Origin: UBA8516 sp035457865
GTDB taxonomy: Archaea > Thermoproteota > Nitrososphaeria > Nitrososphaerales > Nitrosopumilaceae
DNA length: 64,000 nucleotides
Assembly: GCA_035457865.1 (NCBI GenBank)
Contig: DATIAR010000059.1
Span: forward strand, 1-64,000
Direction of reading: 5' to 3'
Shown: piece after piece, positions 35,218 through 43,395 of the stretch
Position numbering within the stretch: position 1 is the stretch's first letter
Layout: each line of letters starts with the position of its first letter
Notes under the pieces: generated by a model
Told to the model about the DNA's origin: nothing
Seen by the model: only the letters and a program-made list of their open reading frames with translations
Database searches by the model: none
Program-made: the position numbers and the translations under genes

Positions 35218-35727
35218 TTATGGTGTGTAACCTTTTTTTGCCAAATTAAAGGAGGCTAATGCACTGGTTTCAAATTCAAATGATTGTTGTAAAAGCTCAT
35301 CCGATCTAATTTTTGTAGAGTTATCTCCTGTCTCTATCCATTTTTTTAAGAGTTTATCACTTTCAATCTGTGTTTGTGTTGAGCGCTTGAAGAGTTCCAC
35401 AGATGAGGCAAAAGCCTGCGGTGGTGTCAATTCATCATACCTTTTAACTATTTTTTCTAGTTCCACAAGGTAATTTTCAGAAATTTCTAGAATCTCTTGT
35501 TTTGTCAACCCTCCCTCTTTCCAGATAGTTAATTTCGATTCATAATTGGAAATTTGTTTTTTAAGGTCTGACTGAATTTGTTCGAGATTATTTCCAAATC
35601 TTTGACCAGAAATCTTGGCTTGCTCCACATAGTAGCTGACTCCAATCACAAGTCCAATTATTACTGTGCCTATTACAATGGCAAAGTACAATCCTTTCTT
35701 ACTTGGTTGAGCAGGTTTTTTCTTCAC
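35218..35727 (-). CDS. Membrane-anchored hypothetical protein, 169 aa
   Basis: A lysine-rich N-terminus (KKKPAQPSKKG) precedes a single membrane helix (YFAIVIGTVIIGLVIGVSYYV), then a helical, probably extracellular region (QIQSDLKKQISNYESKLTIWKE; YLVELEKIVKRYDEL). The start is GTG. The gene lies 36 bp upstream of the FxLYD surface protein on the same strand, so the two may be co-expressed envelope proteins. Family not recognised. Confidence 0.55.
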   Translation of the reverse strand: MKKKPAQPSKKGLYFAIVIGTVIIGLVIGVSYYVEQAKISGQRFGNNLEQIQSDLKKQISNYESKLTIWKEGGLTKQEILEISENYLVELEKIVKRYDELTPPQAFASSVELFKRSTQTQIESDKLLKKWIETGDNSTKIRSDELLQQSFEFETSALASFNLAKKGYTP

Positions 35728-35769
35728 ATCAAGATTTTTTTTATATCAAAAATAAATCTATTCTAATAT

Positions 35770-36057
35770 CTAGTCGATATAGGTTCCACTGGCATCTGCT
35801 TTTAATTCTATTATCATAACACTGCCGCTGATAAAAGACTCGTTTCTTACAGTCCGGACACGCCCAACTTCAAGATGGTATGGCCATATGTCAACTACGA
35901 CAGTCCCTACTTGAACATTTTCTGGCGCATCGGTTATCTTAATATCTTCTTTTTTGATTCCATGATCTACTAGTTTCTTTATACAATGATTAAGCAATGG
36001 CTCTGGCAACCCATGATTTATTGCCCAAACAGTACCGGTGTATTCTATGTTTGCCAT
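35770..36057 (-). CDS. Conserved hypothetical protein, 95 aa
   Basis: The product looks alpha/beta, with a short N-terminal strand (YTGTVWAINHGLPEPLLNHCIKKL split by a helix), then IKKEDIKITDAPENVQVGTVVVDIWPYHLEVGRVR. No family recognised. It follows the RAM-domain gene by 27 bp on the same strand and precedes the 169-aa gene, so a minus-strand transcript from 36324 to about 34438 is possible. Confidence 0.5.
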   Translation of the reverse strand: MANIEYTGTVWAINHGLPEPLLNHCIKKLVDHGIKKEDIKITDAPENVQVGTVVVDIWPYHLEVGRVRTVRNESFISGSVMIIELKADASGTYID

Positions 36058-36084
36058 TCCAGTTTGATTTCATTTCTTCTATAA

Positions 36085-36324
36085 TTATCCTTCGGGATTT
36101 ACTGCTTTAAGTGTCATAGTGCTTATCACTCTAGATATGTTTCTAATTCCGTGTGAAACTGCTTCATCAAAATCCTCTTGAGTTTTAGCTTGAATCTCAG
36201 CTATCAGATCATAAGATCCAAAAGTGACATATGCTTTTTTGACCTGTGGAATTCTTTTAAGCTCCTCTAAGATGTATTCTTCTGTTCCAAGGTCACAGTT
36301 TATCAAAACATATCCTAGTTGCAT
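36085..36324 (-). CDS. Stand-alone Lrp/AsnC ligand-binding (RAM) domain protein, copy 1
   Basis: The 79-residue protein is an isolated RAM domain: GYVLINCDLGTEEYILEELKRI, then VKKAYVTFGSYDLIAEIQAKTQEDF, then ISRVISTMTLKAV. The DNA-binding helix-turn-helix of Lrp is absent. Stand-alone RAM proteins bind amino acids or similar effectors and may modulate regulators. A second copy lies at 41578-41823, so the pair flanks the purine genes. Confidence 0.85.
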   Translation of the reverse strand: MQLGYVLINCDLGTEEYILEELKRIPQVKKAYVTFGSYDLIAEIQAKTQEDFDEAVSHGIRNISRVISTMTLKAVNPEG

Positions 36325-36372
36325 GTATCCTTTCTACCTATTTGTTACTTAACTTTGTCTGTAATAATAAAA

Positions 36373-36446
36373 GCCAATGAAGGGATTTGGACCCTCGACC
36401 TTCTGATTACAAGTCAGATGCTCTAGCCAGGCTGAGCTACATTGGC
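36373..36446 (-). tRNA. tRNA-Thr (anticodon TGT)
   Basis: Reading the minus strand, a 74-nt cloverleaf forms: acceptor GCCAATG with CATTGGC, D-arm TAGCTCAGCCTGGCTAGAGC, anticodon stem TCTGA/TCAGA around the loop CTTGTAA, and T-arm GAGGG-TCCAAAT-CCCTT. The anticodon TGT reads threonine ACA. CCA is not encoded. No intron is visible. A TATA-like TTTTAAAC lies about 26 nt upstream, divergent from purS. Confidence 0.93.
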
Positions 36447-36498
36447 ATAATGTAAAGGGAAAATCTGATAGTTTAAAATGTTATCAATAAACCAAAGC

Positions 36499-36507
36499 TT
36501 AAATTAA
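36499..36507 (+). promoter_or_regulatory. TATA box of purS
   Basis: CTTAAATTA (with the flanking TTAATT) is centred about 25 nt ahead of ATG 36528, fitting a leaderless purS mRNA. It lies in the divergent gap shared with tRNA-Thr. Confidence 0.5.
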
Positions 36508-36527
36508 TTACACTCAAACAACCCAGC

Positions 36528-36788
36528 ATGCCTTCCTTCAAGGTCAGTGTAATTATAGAAAATAAACCAGAGATAAACGATCCAGAAGGCGAAACCATAT
36601 TACATGATCTGATTCTTAAAGGAAATAATTCATCAGTAAAGAAAATCCGTTCTGCAAAGATGTTAAAATTTGAAGTTGACGCAAAAAACAAAAAAATAGC
36701 AGAAAAAATCGTGTTGGATTTATGTAATGAATTTAGAATTTACAACCCATTAGTAAGCCGTGTAACTGTTGAAAGCTCGGAAAACTAG
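36528..36788 (+). CDS. purS: Phosphoribosylformylglycinamidine synthase, PurS subunit
   Basis: PurS is the small structural subunit of the FGAM synthase complex with PurL and PurQ. The 86-residue protein has the family pattern FKVSVIIENKPEINDPEGETILHDL and VRSAKMLKFEVDA-like segments, and ends with LCNEFRIYNPLVSRVTVE. It is separated from purQ by a convergent CBS-domain gene, which overlaps its 3' end by 4 bp, so purS is not in the same transcript as purQLF. Confidence 0.92.
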   Translation: MPSFKVSVIIENKPEINDPEGETILHDLILKGNNSSVKKIRSAKMLKFEVDAKNKKIAEKIVLDLCNEFRIYNPLVSRVTVESSEN

Positions 36789-37225
36789 CCACTTTTTACT
36801 ATTTTACGTTTTAAAGCAGTGAAATCTTCCAGCGCTCCATCTATGAGAAGCTTGCTTCTAAGATGTCTTGCCAAGTCAGTTTCTGTTATTATTCCAACAA
36901 GTTTACCATCTTCTAAGACAAGTAACCTGCGTATGTTGTTATTAATCATCTTTTGAATGGCGTCTTCTATGGGTGTCATTGGCTCAACCCAGCGGAATTT
37001 CATTGACATTATTTCAGAAAGCTGTACGTCTGAACTTTTCCTATCTGTAGTCAAGACCTTACGGGAAAGATCTCTTTCTGTAACTAGCCCTATCGGATTG
37101 CCGTCTTTTATGACTACCAATGAACTGACCTGCTTTTCTGACATTAAAAGGGCCACGTCCTTTGCTGTTTTATTATGATCAATAGTGATGACATTGCGAA
37201 TCATGATATCGCGAACATGTGTCAT
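36785..37225 (-). CDS. CBS-domain pair protein
   Basis: The 146-residue protein (from ATG 37225) has two CBS domains: HVRDIMIRNVITIDHNKTAKDVALLMSEKQVSSLVVIKDGNPIGLVTERDL and the second with EDAIQKMINNNIRRLLVLEDGKLVGIITETDL. CBS pairs bind adenine nucleotides such as AMP or ATP. The open frame extends to 37297, but the extra 24 residues have no CBS character and ATG 37225 gives the normal family start. It lies between purS and purQ on the opposite strand, suggesting but not proving a sensing link to purines. Confidence 0.85.
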   Translation of the reverse strand: MTHVRDIMIRNVITIDHNKTAKDVALLMSEKQVSSLVVIKDGNPIGLVTERDLSRKVLTTDRKSSDVQLSEIMSMKFRWVEPMTPIEDAIQKMINNNIRRLLVLEDGKLVGIITETDLARHLRSKLLIDGALEDFTALKRKIVKSG

Positions 37226-37273
37226 ATCTATAATCAAAAAGAAATCGAATAAAAACGATTTCATTCGATTCAA

Positions 37274-37281
37274 TTTAATAA
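37274..37281 (+). promoter_or_regulatory. TATA box of the purQ operon
   Basis: TTTAATAA is centred about 26 nt before GTG 37303, supporting a leaderless start at GTG for purQ and a purQ-purL-purF transcript. Confidence 0.5.
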
Positions 37282-37302
37282 TGCTGGCAAGATACAAAAA
37301 AT

Positions 37303-37983
37303 GTGAAAGTAGGCATTGTAGTTTTTCCAGGAAGTAACTGCGATCGTGATATGCAACATGTACTCACCGATGTCTTTAAACTAAATACAGAACTTTTATG
37401 GCATGAACAAGAACTATCCAAGAATCTAGACGCCATTGTTCTTCCCGGGGGATTTTCGTATGGTGATCGACTCCGAGCTGGGGTAATAGCAGCACACAGT
37501 CCAGTCATTGCTGGCATAAAAAAAATGGCAGAAAAAGGGATGCCAATACTTGGAGTATGCAACGGATTTCAAATTCTTGTTGAAGCTGGCCTCTTACCTG
37601 GTGCGCTTCTTAAAAATGCCTCCCTTAATTTTATGTGCAAATGGACTGAACTTATAGTAAAAAACAACAAAACTCCATTTACTAACAAATTCAAGCTAAA
37701 CCAAAGAATTCCAATACCAATTGCTAATGGTGAAGGAAGATACTATGCAGATAAAGAAACTCTGAACTTGCTTAAGAAAAATAATCAGATAGTTTTTACA
37801 TACTGTGAAGAAGTGAACGGTTCGACTAATAACATTGCTGGCATTTGTAACAAAAAAGGAAATGTTGTAGGAATGATGCCTCATCCTGAGAGAGCTGCAG
37901 AATCAATCATAAATCCTAAGAATTCTAAACCTGCTTCAATGATTTTTGAATCCCTCTTGACTACGATGGGTATTGCACAATGA
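37303..37983 (+). CDS. purQ: Phosphoribosylformylglycinamidine synthase, PurQ glutaminase subunit
   Basis: PurQ supplies ammonia from glutamine to PurL. The 226-residue protein is a class-I glutamine amidotransferase: opening VGIVVFPGSNCDRDM, oxyanion region LPGGFSYGDRLRAG, nucleophile in ILGVCNGFQIL (catalytic Cys), and the His/Glu pair in GMMPHPERAAES. GTG is the start; an overlapping ATG two bases earlier is out of frame. Its stop overlaps the purL start by 4 bp. Confidence 0.96.
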   Translation: MKVGIVVFPGSNCDRDMQHVLTDVFKLNTELLWHEQELSKNLDAIVLPGGFSYGDRLRAGVIAAHSPVIAGIKKMAEKGMPILGVCNGFQILVEAGLLPGALLKNASLNFMCKWTELIVKNNKTPFTNKFKLNQRIPIPIANGEGRYYADKETLNLLKKNNQIVFTYCEEVNGSTNNIAGICNKKGNVVGMMPHPERAAESIINPKNSKPASMIFESLLTTMGIAQ

Positions 37984-40145
37984 GTTTAACCGCACAAGAA
38001 CATTCTTTTCTTGAGAAAAAAATTGGGCGTAAGCCAAATTCGCTAGAATTACAAATAATTGCAGCAGAGTGGTCAGAACACTGTTCATACAAATCATCAA
38101 AAAAACATCTAAAGATTCTGCCAAAGGAAGGCAAACGAGTCATTTCAGGACCAGGGTATGATTCGGGTGTACTTGATGTTGGGGATGATTATGTTGTTAC
38201 GGTACACATAGAAAGTCACAACCATCCTTCTGCTGTTGAACCTTACGGAGGAGCTGCAACTGGTGTTGGGGGTGTTATTAGAGATATTCTTTCAGCTGGT
38301 ACAAGACCAATTGCGTTACTTGATGGCCTGCGTTTTGGAAATATAGAAAAAGATAATCATGCAAAATGGCTTTTCAAAAATGCGGTACATGGAATAGCTG
38401 ACTATGGGAATTGTCTTGGAATTCCTACCATCGGGGGAGAAATTGAATTTGATGATTGTTTTAAAAATTATGCATTAGTTGATGTAGCGGCAATTGGATT
38501 TGGGAATAAAAACAAACTTATCAAAAATCGGGCCGACAAGGATGATTTTGTAGTTTTAATTGGCGGATCTACTGGGCGTGACGGTATTGGTGGATCACAG
38601 TTTGCATCTGATACATTAGAATCAGAAAATCGCTCAGCAGTTCAAATCCCTGATCCTTTTATTGAAAAACTAGTCATTGAAGCTATACTTGAGGCTCGAG
38701 ATAAAGGCTGCATAAAAGCCATGAAAGATTTGGGTGGAGGCGGTCTTTCATGCGCAATATCTGAAACTGCAGATGCACTTTCTATTGGAATTGAATTGGA
38801 TGTAGCACGAGTACACAAAAGAGAAGCAGACATGTCTCCAACTGAGATAATGATTTCAGAATCTCAGGAAAGAATGCTTGTGATTACTGACAGATATAAT
38901 CTTCAGCTGCTAAAGGAGATATGTGAAAAATTTCACGTTCCATATTCGGTCATAGGAAGAGTAAAAGAAGATAGGATAATGCAAGTAAAAGTTGAAACAA
39001 ACTCTATTGCAAAACTTCCAAGCACAGTTGTAGCAAATGCTCCATTACTTGACAGACCTGCGATAAAACCAAAATATCTTAAAACAATCCAAGATATAAA
39101 AAAACCAAACACTCCAGCCGATCTCACAAAAATCCTTCTTAGAATGCTTGCAAATCCAAACATTGCAAGTAAAATCTGGGTTTATGGTCAATATGATCAC
39201 GAAGTAGGAATAAGGACAGTAGTAAAACCAGGACAAGATGCATCTGTGTTACGACTTGACAATGGAAAATTCCTAGCTGTAAAAATTGATGGTAACTCAA
39301 AACAATGCTACATTGATCCTAGGCAAGGCGCTATAGGATGTTTTGACGAAGCATGTAGAAATGTTGTCTGTACTGGAGCGACACCAATTGGAATGGTTGA
39401 TCATTTGCAATTTGGGAATCCAGAAGATCCCGAAATCTTTTGGACATTCAAAGAATCGCTTGAAGGAATAACTGATTATGCAAAATATTTTGAAATTCCA
39501 TGCGTTGGAGGAAAAGTTAGTTTCTACAATGAGACAGATGATGGACCAATTAAACCGACTCCTCTGATTGGAGTTCTTGGTTTGATTGAGAAAAAACCAT
39601 TCCAATCACAAAAAATCTCTCAAAATGATTTCGTTGTTATTATTGGTGAGACTAAAGACGAACTTGGTGGTTCTGAATATTACGAATACATCCACAATTT
39701 AATTGGAGGTTCATGTCCTGCGGTGAACTTTGAGCTTTCTAAATCTACAATGGGTGTAGTATTGAACCTAATAGACGAGAATCTAGTTAATTGTGTGCAC
39801 GATTGCTCGAAAGGTGGCATTGGGGTTGCAGTATCTGAATTATGTATTAGCAACCAAATCGGATGTACCGTATCATTGGATAAAATCCCAGGTCAAAAAC
39901 TAAAGCCTGACGATCTTTTGTTTTCAGAATCTCATTCTAGATATCTTCTTGCTGTGAGCAAGAAAAACATCAAAAAAATAACTGGTTTTTTAGAACAAAA
40001 AAAAGTACCGTATGGAATCATTGGAAAATTTTCAGGTTCTCATATCGTTTTTAAAAACAAGACAAAAAAGACAATCGATCTAAGGATTGATAAGGCACAA
40101 GAAAAATGGTTAAACTCATTGGAGTCATTGGTAGCACATGGTTAA
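37980..40145 (+). CDS. purL: Phosphoribosylformylglycinamidine synthase, PurL large subunit
   Basis: PurL converts FGAR to FGAM with ATP and ammonia from PurQ. The 721-residue length is the small archaeal/Gram-positive type that needs PurS and PurQ. Signature parts are EWSEHCSYKSSKKHL near the N-terminus, HIESHNHPSAVEPYGGAATGVGGVIRDI, VLIGGSTGRDGIGGSQFAS, and the second half with VCTGATPIGMVDHLQFGNPEDP and CVHDCSKGGIGVAVSEL. Start and stop overlap neighbouring purQ and purF, indicating one operon. Confidence 0.97.
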   Translation: MSLTAQEHSFLEKKIGRKPNSLELQIIAAEWSEHCSYKSSKKHLKILPKEGKRVISGPGYDSGVLDVGDDYVVTVHIESHNHPSAVEPYGGAATGVGGVIRDILSAGTRPIALLDGLRFGNIEKDNHAKWLFKNAVHGIADYGNCLGIPTIGGEIEFDDCFKNYALVDVAAIGFGNKNKLIKNRADKDDFVVLIGGSTGRDGIGGSQFASDTLESENRSAVQIPDPFIEKLVIEAILEARDKGCIKAMKDLGGGGLSCAISETADALSIGIELDVARVHKREADMSPTEIMISESQERMLVITDRYNLQLLKEICEKFHVPYSVIGRVKEDRIMQVKVETNSIAKLPSTVVANAPLLDRPAIKPKYLKTIQDIKKPNTPADLTKILLRMLANPNIASKIWVYGQYDHEVGIRTVVKPGQDASVLRLDNGKFLAVKIDGNSKQCYIDPRQGAIGCFDEACRNVVCTGATPIGMVDHLQFGNPEDPEIFWTFKESLEGITDYAKYFEIPCVGGKVSFYNETDDGPIKPTPLIGVLGLIEKKPFQSQKISQNDFVVIIGETKDELGGSEYYEYIHNLIGGSCPAVNFELSKSTMGVVLNLIDENLVNCVHDCSKGGIGVAVSELCISNQIGCTVSLDKIPGQKLKPDDLLFSESHSRYLLAVSKKNIKKITGFLEQKKVPYGIIGKFSGSHIVFKNKTKKTIDLRIDKAQEKWLNSLESLVAHG

Positions 40146-41574
40146 GGAAAATTGTGGAGTGGTTGGAATCTTTAGCCTAGATGGGGCAAATGTAATTCCA
40201 ATGGTTATTGATTCGCTACGAGCACTTCAGCATAGAGGCCAAGAAGCCTGGGGTATTGCTATTCCAAAAAAAGAACCATACAAGCAAATTGGACTTGTTT
40301 CATCCGCAGCGACAGAATTTGATAAAGTTACAAGAGAATATGCATCTCCTGCAGCAATAGGTCATGTTAGATATTCTACGATGGGAAAAAGTAATTTGGA
40401 AAATGCTCAACCTCTCAAAGTAAAAGATCTATGTATTGCACATAATGGGACAATTGCAAATGTTGAAGAATTAGCTGGAATGGTTGGAGGATGTACGTTT
40501 ACACCTCAAAACGTTAGTGACACTCTGGTTGCAGCAAAAAGACTTGTTTCACTTATGGCAACAAATGGAAATCTTGGAAACGCACTATCGATTTTAAAAA
40601 ATGAGATGGTTGGCTCGTTTTGTTTTACCTTTGTTTCGGATGATAATGCAGTTTATGCAGCCCGTGATCCTAAAGGATTCAGACCAATGGTACTTGGTTT
40701 TAGAAAAGACATCAATACATACATAGTAGCATCAGAGTCATCTGCAATCGCTGCAGTTGGTGCAGAATTGGTAAGAGACGTAAAACCCGGCGAACTTCTT
40801 AAACTCAGTAATTCTGGTCTTGAATCAGAGATGTTTTCTGAAGAAAAAACACATTCTCATTGTTCATTTGAATTTACTTATTTCGCACATCCGTCTAGCA
40901 TCATGGAAGGTTCTAACATTTACATTTCTCGAAAAAGAATCGGTCAATATCTTGCAAAAAAATTTCCAATTAATGATGCTGACATTGTAATTCCTGTCCC
41001 TGATTCCGCTAGGCCTGCTGCACTTGGTTATGCACAAGAATTAGGAGTCCCATTTGAAGAAGGCTTGCTAAAAGACAGATATAGTAGAAAAGGACCACTT
41101 AGGAGTTTCATTGAACCACATCAAAGCGACAGGGTGGAAATCAATAGATGGATAATTCCGATTACTTCTGTTATTGCTGGGAAACATGTTGTTGTAGTTG
41201 ATGATAGTTTAGTTCGTGGAACAAGCTCAAAAGCAATCATCAAAGCTCTGCGCAGAGCTGGTGCCAGAAAAATAAGCATGGTAATAACTTATCCCCCAAT
41301 TCGCTTTCCATGCTATGCTGGTATTGACTTTCCATCACAAGATGAACTTGTAACATTCATCGATGACGGTAAAGAATATGATGAAAAAGAACTGACTGAA
41401 AAAGTGAGACAGATCATAGGTGCTGATTTTCTTGGGTACAATGATGAGAAAAACTTGGCAGAAGCAGTAGGAATAGGTGTAGACTCTATGTGTTTTACTT
41501 GTTCTACCGGAAATTATGCTACACTTGGCATAAAACCTGTTTTTAAAACTAGGGCAGAAATAAAAGGAGAATAA
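40138..41574 (+). CDS. purF: Amidophosphoribosyltransferase (PurF)
   Basis: PurF makes phosphoribosylamine from PRPP and glutamine, the first committed purine step. The 478-residue protein starts MVKENCGVVGIF, so a five-residue leader probably precedes the catalytic Cys6. The PRPP loop is VVVVDDSLVRGTSSK. The Fe-S cluster cysteines of the Bacillus type appear to be present: HCSFEFTYFA, FPCYAGIDF and SMCFTCSTGNY. The gene overlaps purL by 8 bp and is followed at 3 bp by a RAM-domain gene. Confidence 0.97.
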   Translation: MVKENCGVVGIFSLDGANVIPMVIDSLRALQHRGQEAWGIAIPKKEPYKQIGLVSSAATEFDKVTREYASPAAIGHVRYSTMGKSNLENAQPLKVKDLCIAHNGTIANVEELAGMVGGCTFTPQNVSDTLVAAKRLVSLMATNGNLGNALSILKNEMVGSFCFTFVSDDNAVYAARDPKGFRPMVLGFRKDINTYIVASESSAIAAVGAELVRDVKPGELLKLSNSGLESEMFSEEKTHSHCSFEFTYFAHPSSIMEGSNIYISRKRIGQYLAKKFPINDADIVIPVPDSARPAALGYAQELGVPFEEGLLKDRYSRKGPLRSFIEPHQSDRVEINRWIIPITSVIAGKHVVVVDDSLVRGTSSKAIIKALRRAGARKISMVITYPPIRFPCYAGIDFPSQDELVTFIDDGKEYDEKELTEKVRQIIGADFLGYNDEKNLAEAVGIGVDSMCFTCSTGNYATLGIKPVFKTRAEIKGE

Positions 41575-41577
41575 AAA

Positions 41578-41823
41578 ATGGAAATTGCATATGTTTTAGT
41601 AAAAAGTAAAATTGGACATGAAATGGAAGTCATGAACGATATTCTGAAAATTGATGGAGTAAAAGAGGTCATGGGTACATATGGTGTTTATGATATCTTT
41701 GTCAAAGTGCAAGTCACAACAAGAAAAGAAATTGAAGAAGTTATCACAAAAAAAATTAGAAAAATAAATAATGTAATTTCAACAACTACACTTTCTGTAA
41801 TTCCTGAACAAGGTGGCAAATAG
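41578..41823 (+). CDS. Stand-alone Lrp/AsnC ligand-binding (RAM) domain protein, copy 2
   Basis: The 81-residue protein is a RAM domain without DNA-binding part: IAYVLVKSKIGHEMEVMNDI, VKEVMGTYGVYDIFVKVQVTT, INNVISTTTLSVIPEQ. It is a clear paralogue of the protein at 36085-36324. It lies 3 bp after purF, so it is part of the purQ-purL-purF transcript. This placement suggests a metabolite-sensing role tied to purine synthesis, but the ligand is not known. Confidence 0.87.
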   Translation: MEIAYVLVKSKIGHEMEVMNDILKIDGVKEVMGTYGVYDIFVKVQVTTRKEIEEVITKKIRKINNVISTTTLSVIPEQGGK

Positions 41824-41855
41824 ATCTTATTAATTAGAAACAACTAACTGAAACA

Positions 41856-42227
41856 TTGAAAATTGGTCTTATTGCTGCGGGCGTAGGCGGTGTTGTCATA
41901 ATAATTGCCATAATGATTTACGGCATGCCTATTCTGTATCCTGTTAAGTATGATCTTTATCTTGATCCTTTTAAAGATCCACAGGATCTGTTTACAACGG
42001 CACGTGTTATCATACAAAACACGGGAAATGCTCCACTTACTAATGTGATGATAGACTATGATGGTTATATTGACAAAATTTCCATTCTTAAGCCAGGCCA
42101 GAAACTGATACTGTCGCCTCCAACAGGAAACAAACTTGAACAGGTAACTGTGACCACTGACGAAGGAATACGTATGACTATGCCCTATAGACTGCCAACA
42201 AAAATGCCTGGCATGATGGGTTCATAA
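41856..42227 (+). CDS. Membrane-anchored exported hypothetical protein, 123 aa
   Basis: A TTG start opens a protein with one N-terminal membrane helix (KIGLIAAGVGGVVIIIAIMIYG) followed by a beta-rich extracellular domain (DLFTTARVIIQNTGNAPLTNVMIDYDGYIDKISILKPGQKLILSPP), which resembles the start of a CARDB/Ig-like module. The methionine-rich tail MPGMMGS is notable. It sits between purF-RAM and purC, but the function seems unrelated. Confidence 0.55.
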   Translation: MKIGLIAAGVGGVVIIIAIMIYGMPILYPVKYDLYLDPFKDPQDLFTTARVIIQNTGNAPLTNVMIDYDGYIDKISILKPGQKLILSPPTGNKLEQVTVTTDEGIRMTMPYRLPTKMPGMMGS

Positions 42228-42237
42228 TTCAATATCA

Positions 42238-42245
42238 GTTTAAAT
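42238..42245 (+). promoter_or_regulatory. TATA box of purC
   Basis: GTTTAAAT is centred about 28 nt before the TTG start at 42270, consistent with a separate leaderless purC transcript. Confidence 0.45.
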
Positions 42246-42269
42246 CATACCTAGTTTAATGACGCATGT

Positions 42270-43097
42270 TTGAAGTTTCTACGTTCAGGCAAAGTAAAAG
42301 ACATATACGAAACCGATGATGGTGACCTGCTTTTTCATTTTAGTGATAGGGTTTCAGCATTTGATGTAAAATTTCAAACTCCGATTCCAAGAAAAGGTGA
42401 AGTTCTTTGCAAATTTGCTGAATTTTGGTTCAAAGAACTCCCGAACCCGAATCATTACATTAGAACAGAAGCAAATGATAAGATTGTCGTAAAAAAAATG
42501 AACATGATACCAATTGAGTGTGTTGTCAGAGGATATTTTTATGGTAGTCTAATTCAAAGATGGAAAAATGGCGAAGTTGAGATTCCAAAAAACACTGATA
42601 CTACGCTTGCTGCTAGACTCCCACAGCCAATTTTCGATCCTACGACAAAATCCGAAACACATGATTTACCAATTAATAAAAAAGCAGCCGTTAGCAGAAA
42701 TCTTGTAACTTCAAAGGAATATGATTGGTTAGAAGAAACATCGACTGGAATCTATAAAAAAATGTACAAATTAGCAGAAAATGCTGGTTTCATACTTGCT
42801 GATCTAAAATTAGAATTTGGAAAACTAAATGGTGAAATATTACTTGGAGATTCAATTGGTCCTGATGAATACCGAATGTGGCCTAAAGAGACTTACCAAA
42901 TCGGAAAGACTCAAGAAAGTTTTGATAAACAGCTTCTACGTGATTGGTTAGCTGAACGTGGATATCAAAAACAATTCGAAGAAGACCGAAAAGCGGGTAA
43001 AGAGCCAGTTGCACCGTCCTTGCCACGAGAATTGTGCACACAGTTATCTTCTAGATACATAATTGCTTACGAAAAGATAACTGGTCATTCACTTTAA
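42270..43097 (+). CDS. purC: Phosphoribosylaminoimidazole-succinocarboxamide synthase (PurC)
   Basis: PurC adds aspartate to CAIR with ATP. The 275-residue protein has GKVKDIYETDDGDLLFHFSDRVSAFDV at the start, IPIECVVRGYFYGS (the substrate-binding loop) and the C-terminal LADLKLEFGKLNGEILLGDSIGPDEYRMWP. The start is TTG with a TATA box at the leaderless distance, so purC is expressed separately from purQLF. PurM, PurE, PurB and PurH are not in the window. Confidence 0.96.
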   Translation: MKFLRSGKVKDIYETDDGDLLFHFSDRVSAFDVKFQTPIPRKGEVLCKFAEFWFKELPNPNHYIRTEANDKIVVKKMNMIPIECVVRGYFYGSLIQRWKNGEVEIPKNTDTTLAARLPQPIFDPTTKSETHDLPINKKAAVSRNLVTSKEYDWLEETSTGIYKKMYKLAENAGFILADLKLEFGKLNGEILLGDSIGPDEYRMWPKETYQIGKTQESFDKQLLRDWLAERGYQKQFEEDRKAGKEPVAPSLPRELCTQLSSRYIIAYEKITGHSL

Positions 43098-43395
43098 CTC
43101 GAATATAGTATAGTGACACAACCTCTTCCTTTGCCCTTTTGGTTACTATCGGGTTAAAAAAGTGCCATATTTCCCCAAAACCGGCTTTTTTAAAAAATTT
43201 TCAAGATTTTTTGTAATGGTATTAAATACATGATTTTGGTATCATTAGAACAAATTTAAAACTATGTTCATAGTTGTAACATTGTAATTGTTCGATTTGC
43301 TCTAATCATCTTAGTAGCATAAAAAAAATAGTGCTAATAGACAAAAAACTGTAACGCCGTGTTCTTTTAGCTCGATTATAAATCTGATAGAAGAA
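43098..43395. other. Intergenic region between purC and the ArsR-like gene, with a dyad
   Basis: This 298-bp gap contains no convincing ORF. It has T-rich stretches after purC (43180-43215) that could end transcription and a perfect dyad AACTATG-TT-CATAGTT at 43260-43275, listed separately. A TATA-like TTATAAAT at 43376-43383 lies only about 16 nt before ATG 43396. Confidence 0.5.
43260..43275. promoter_or_regulatory. 16-bp dyad, possible operator
   Basis: AACTATG and its exact reverse complement CATAGTT are separated by TT. The site lies about 120 bp upstream of a gene for an ArsR-like winged-helix regulator, so it could be an operator for that protein or another. Function is inferred from symmetry and position only. 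Confidence 0.3.

Noticed and set aside
37226..37297. Longer CBS-domain protein start at 37297
   Set aside because: The extra 24 residues are unrelated to CBS proteins and lie in the promoter of purQ; ATG 37225 gives the usual MTHVRDIM start.
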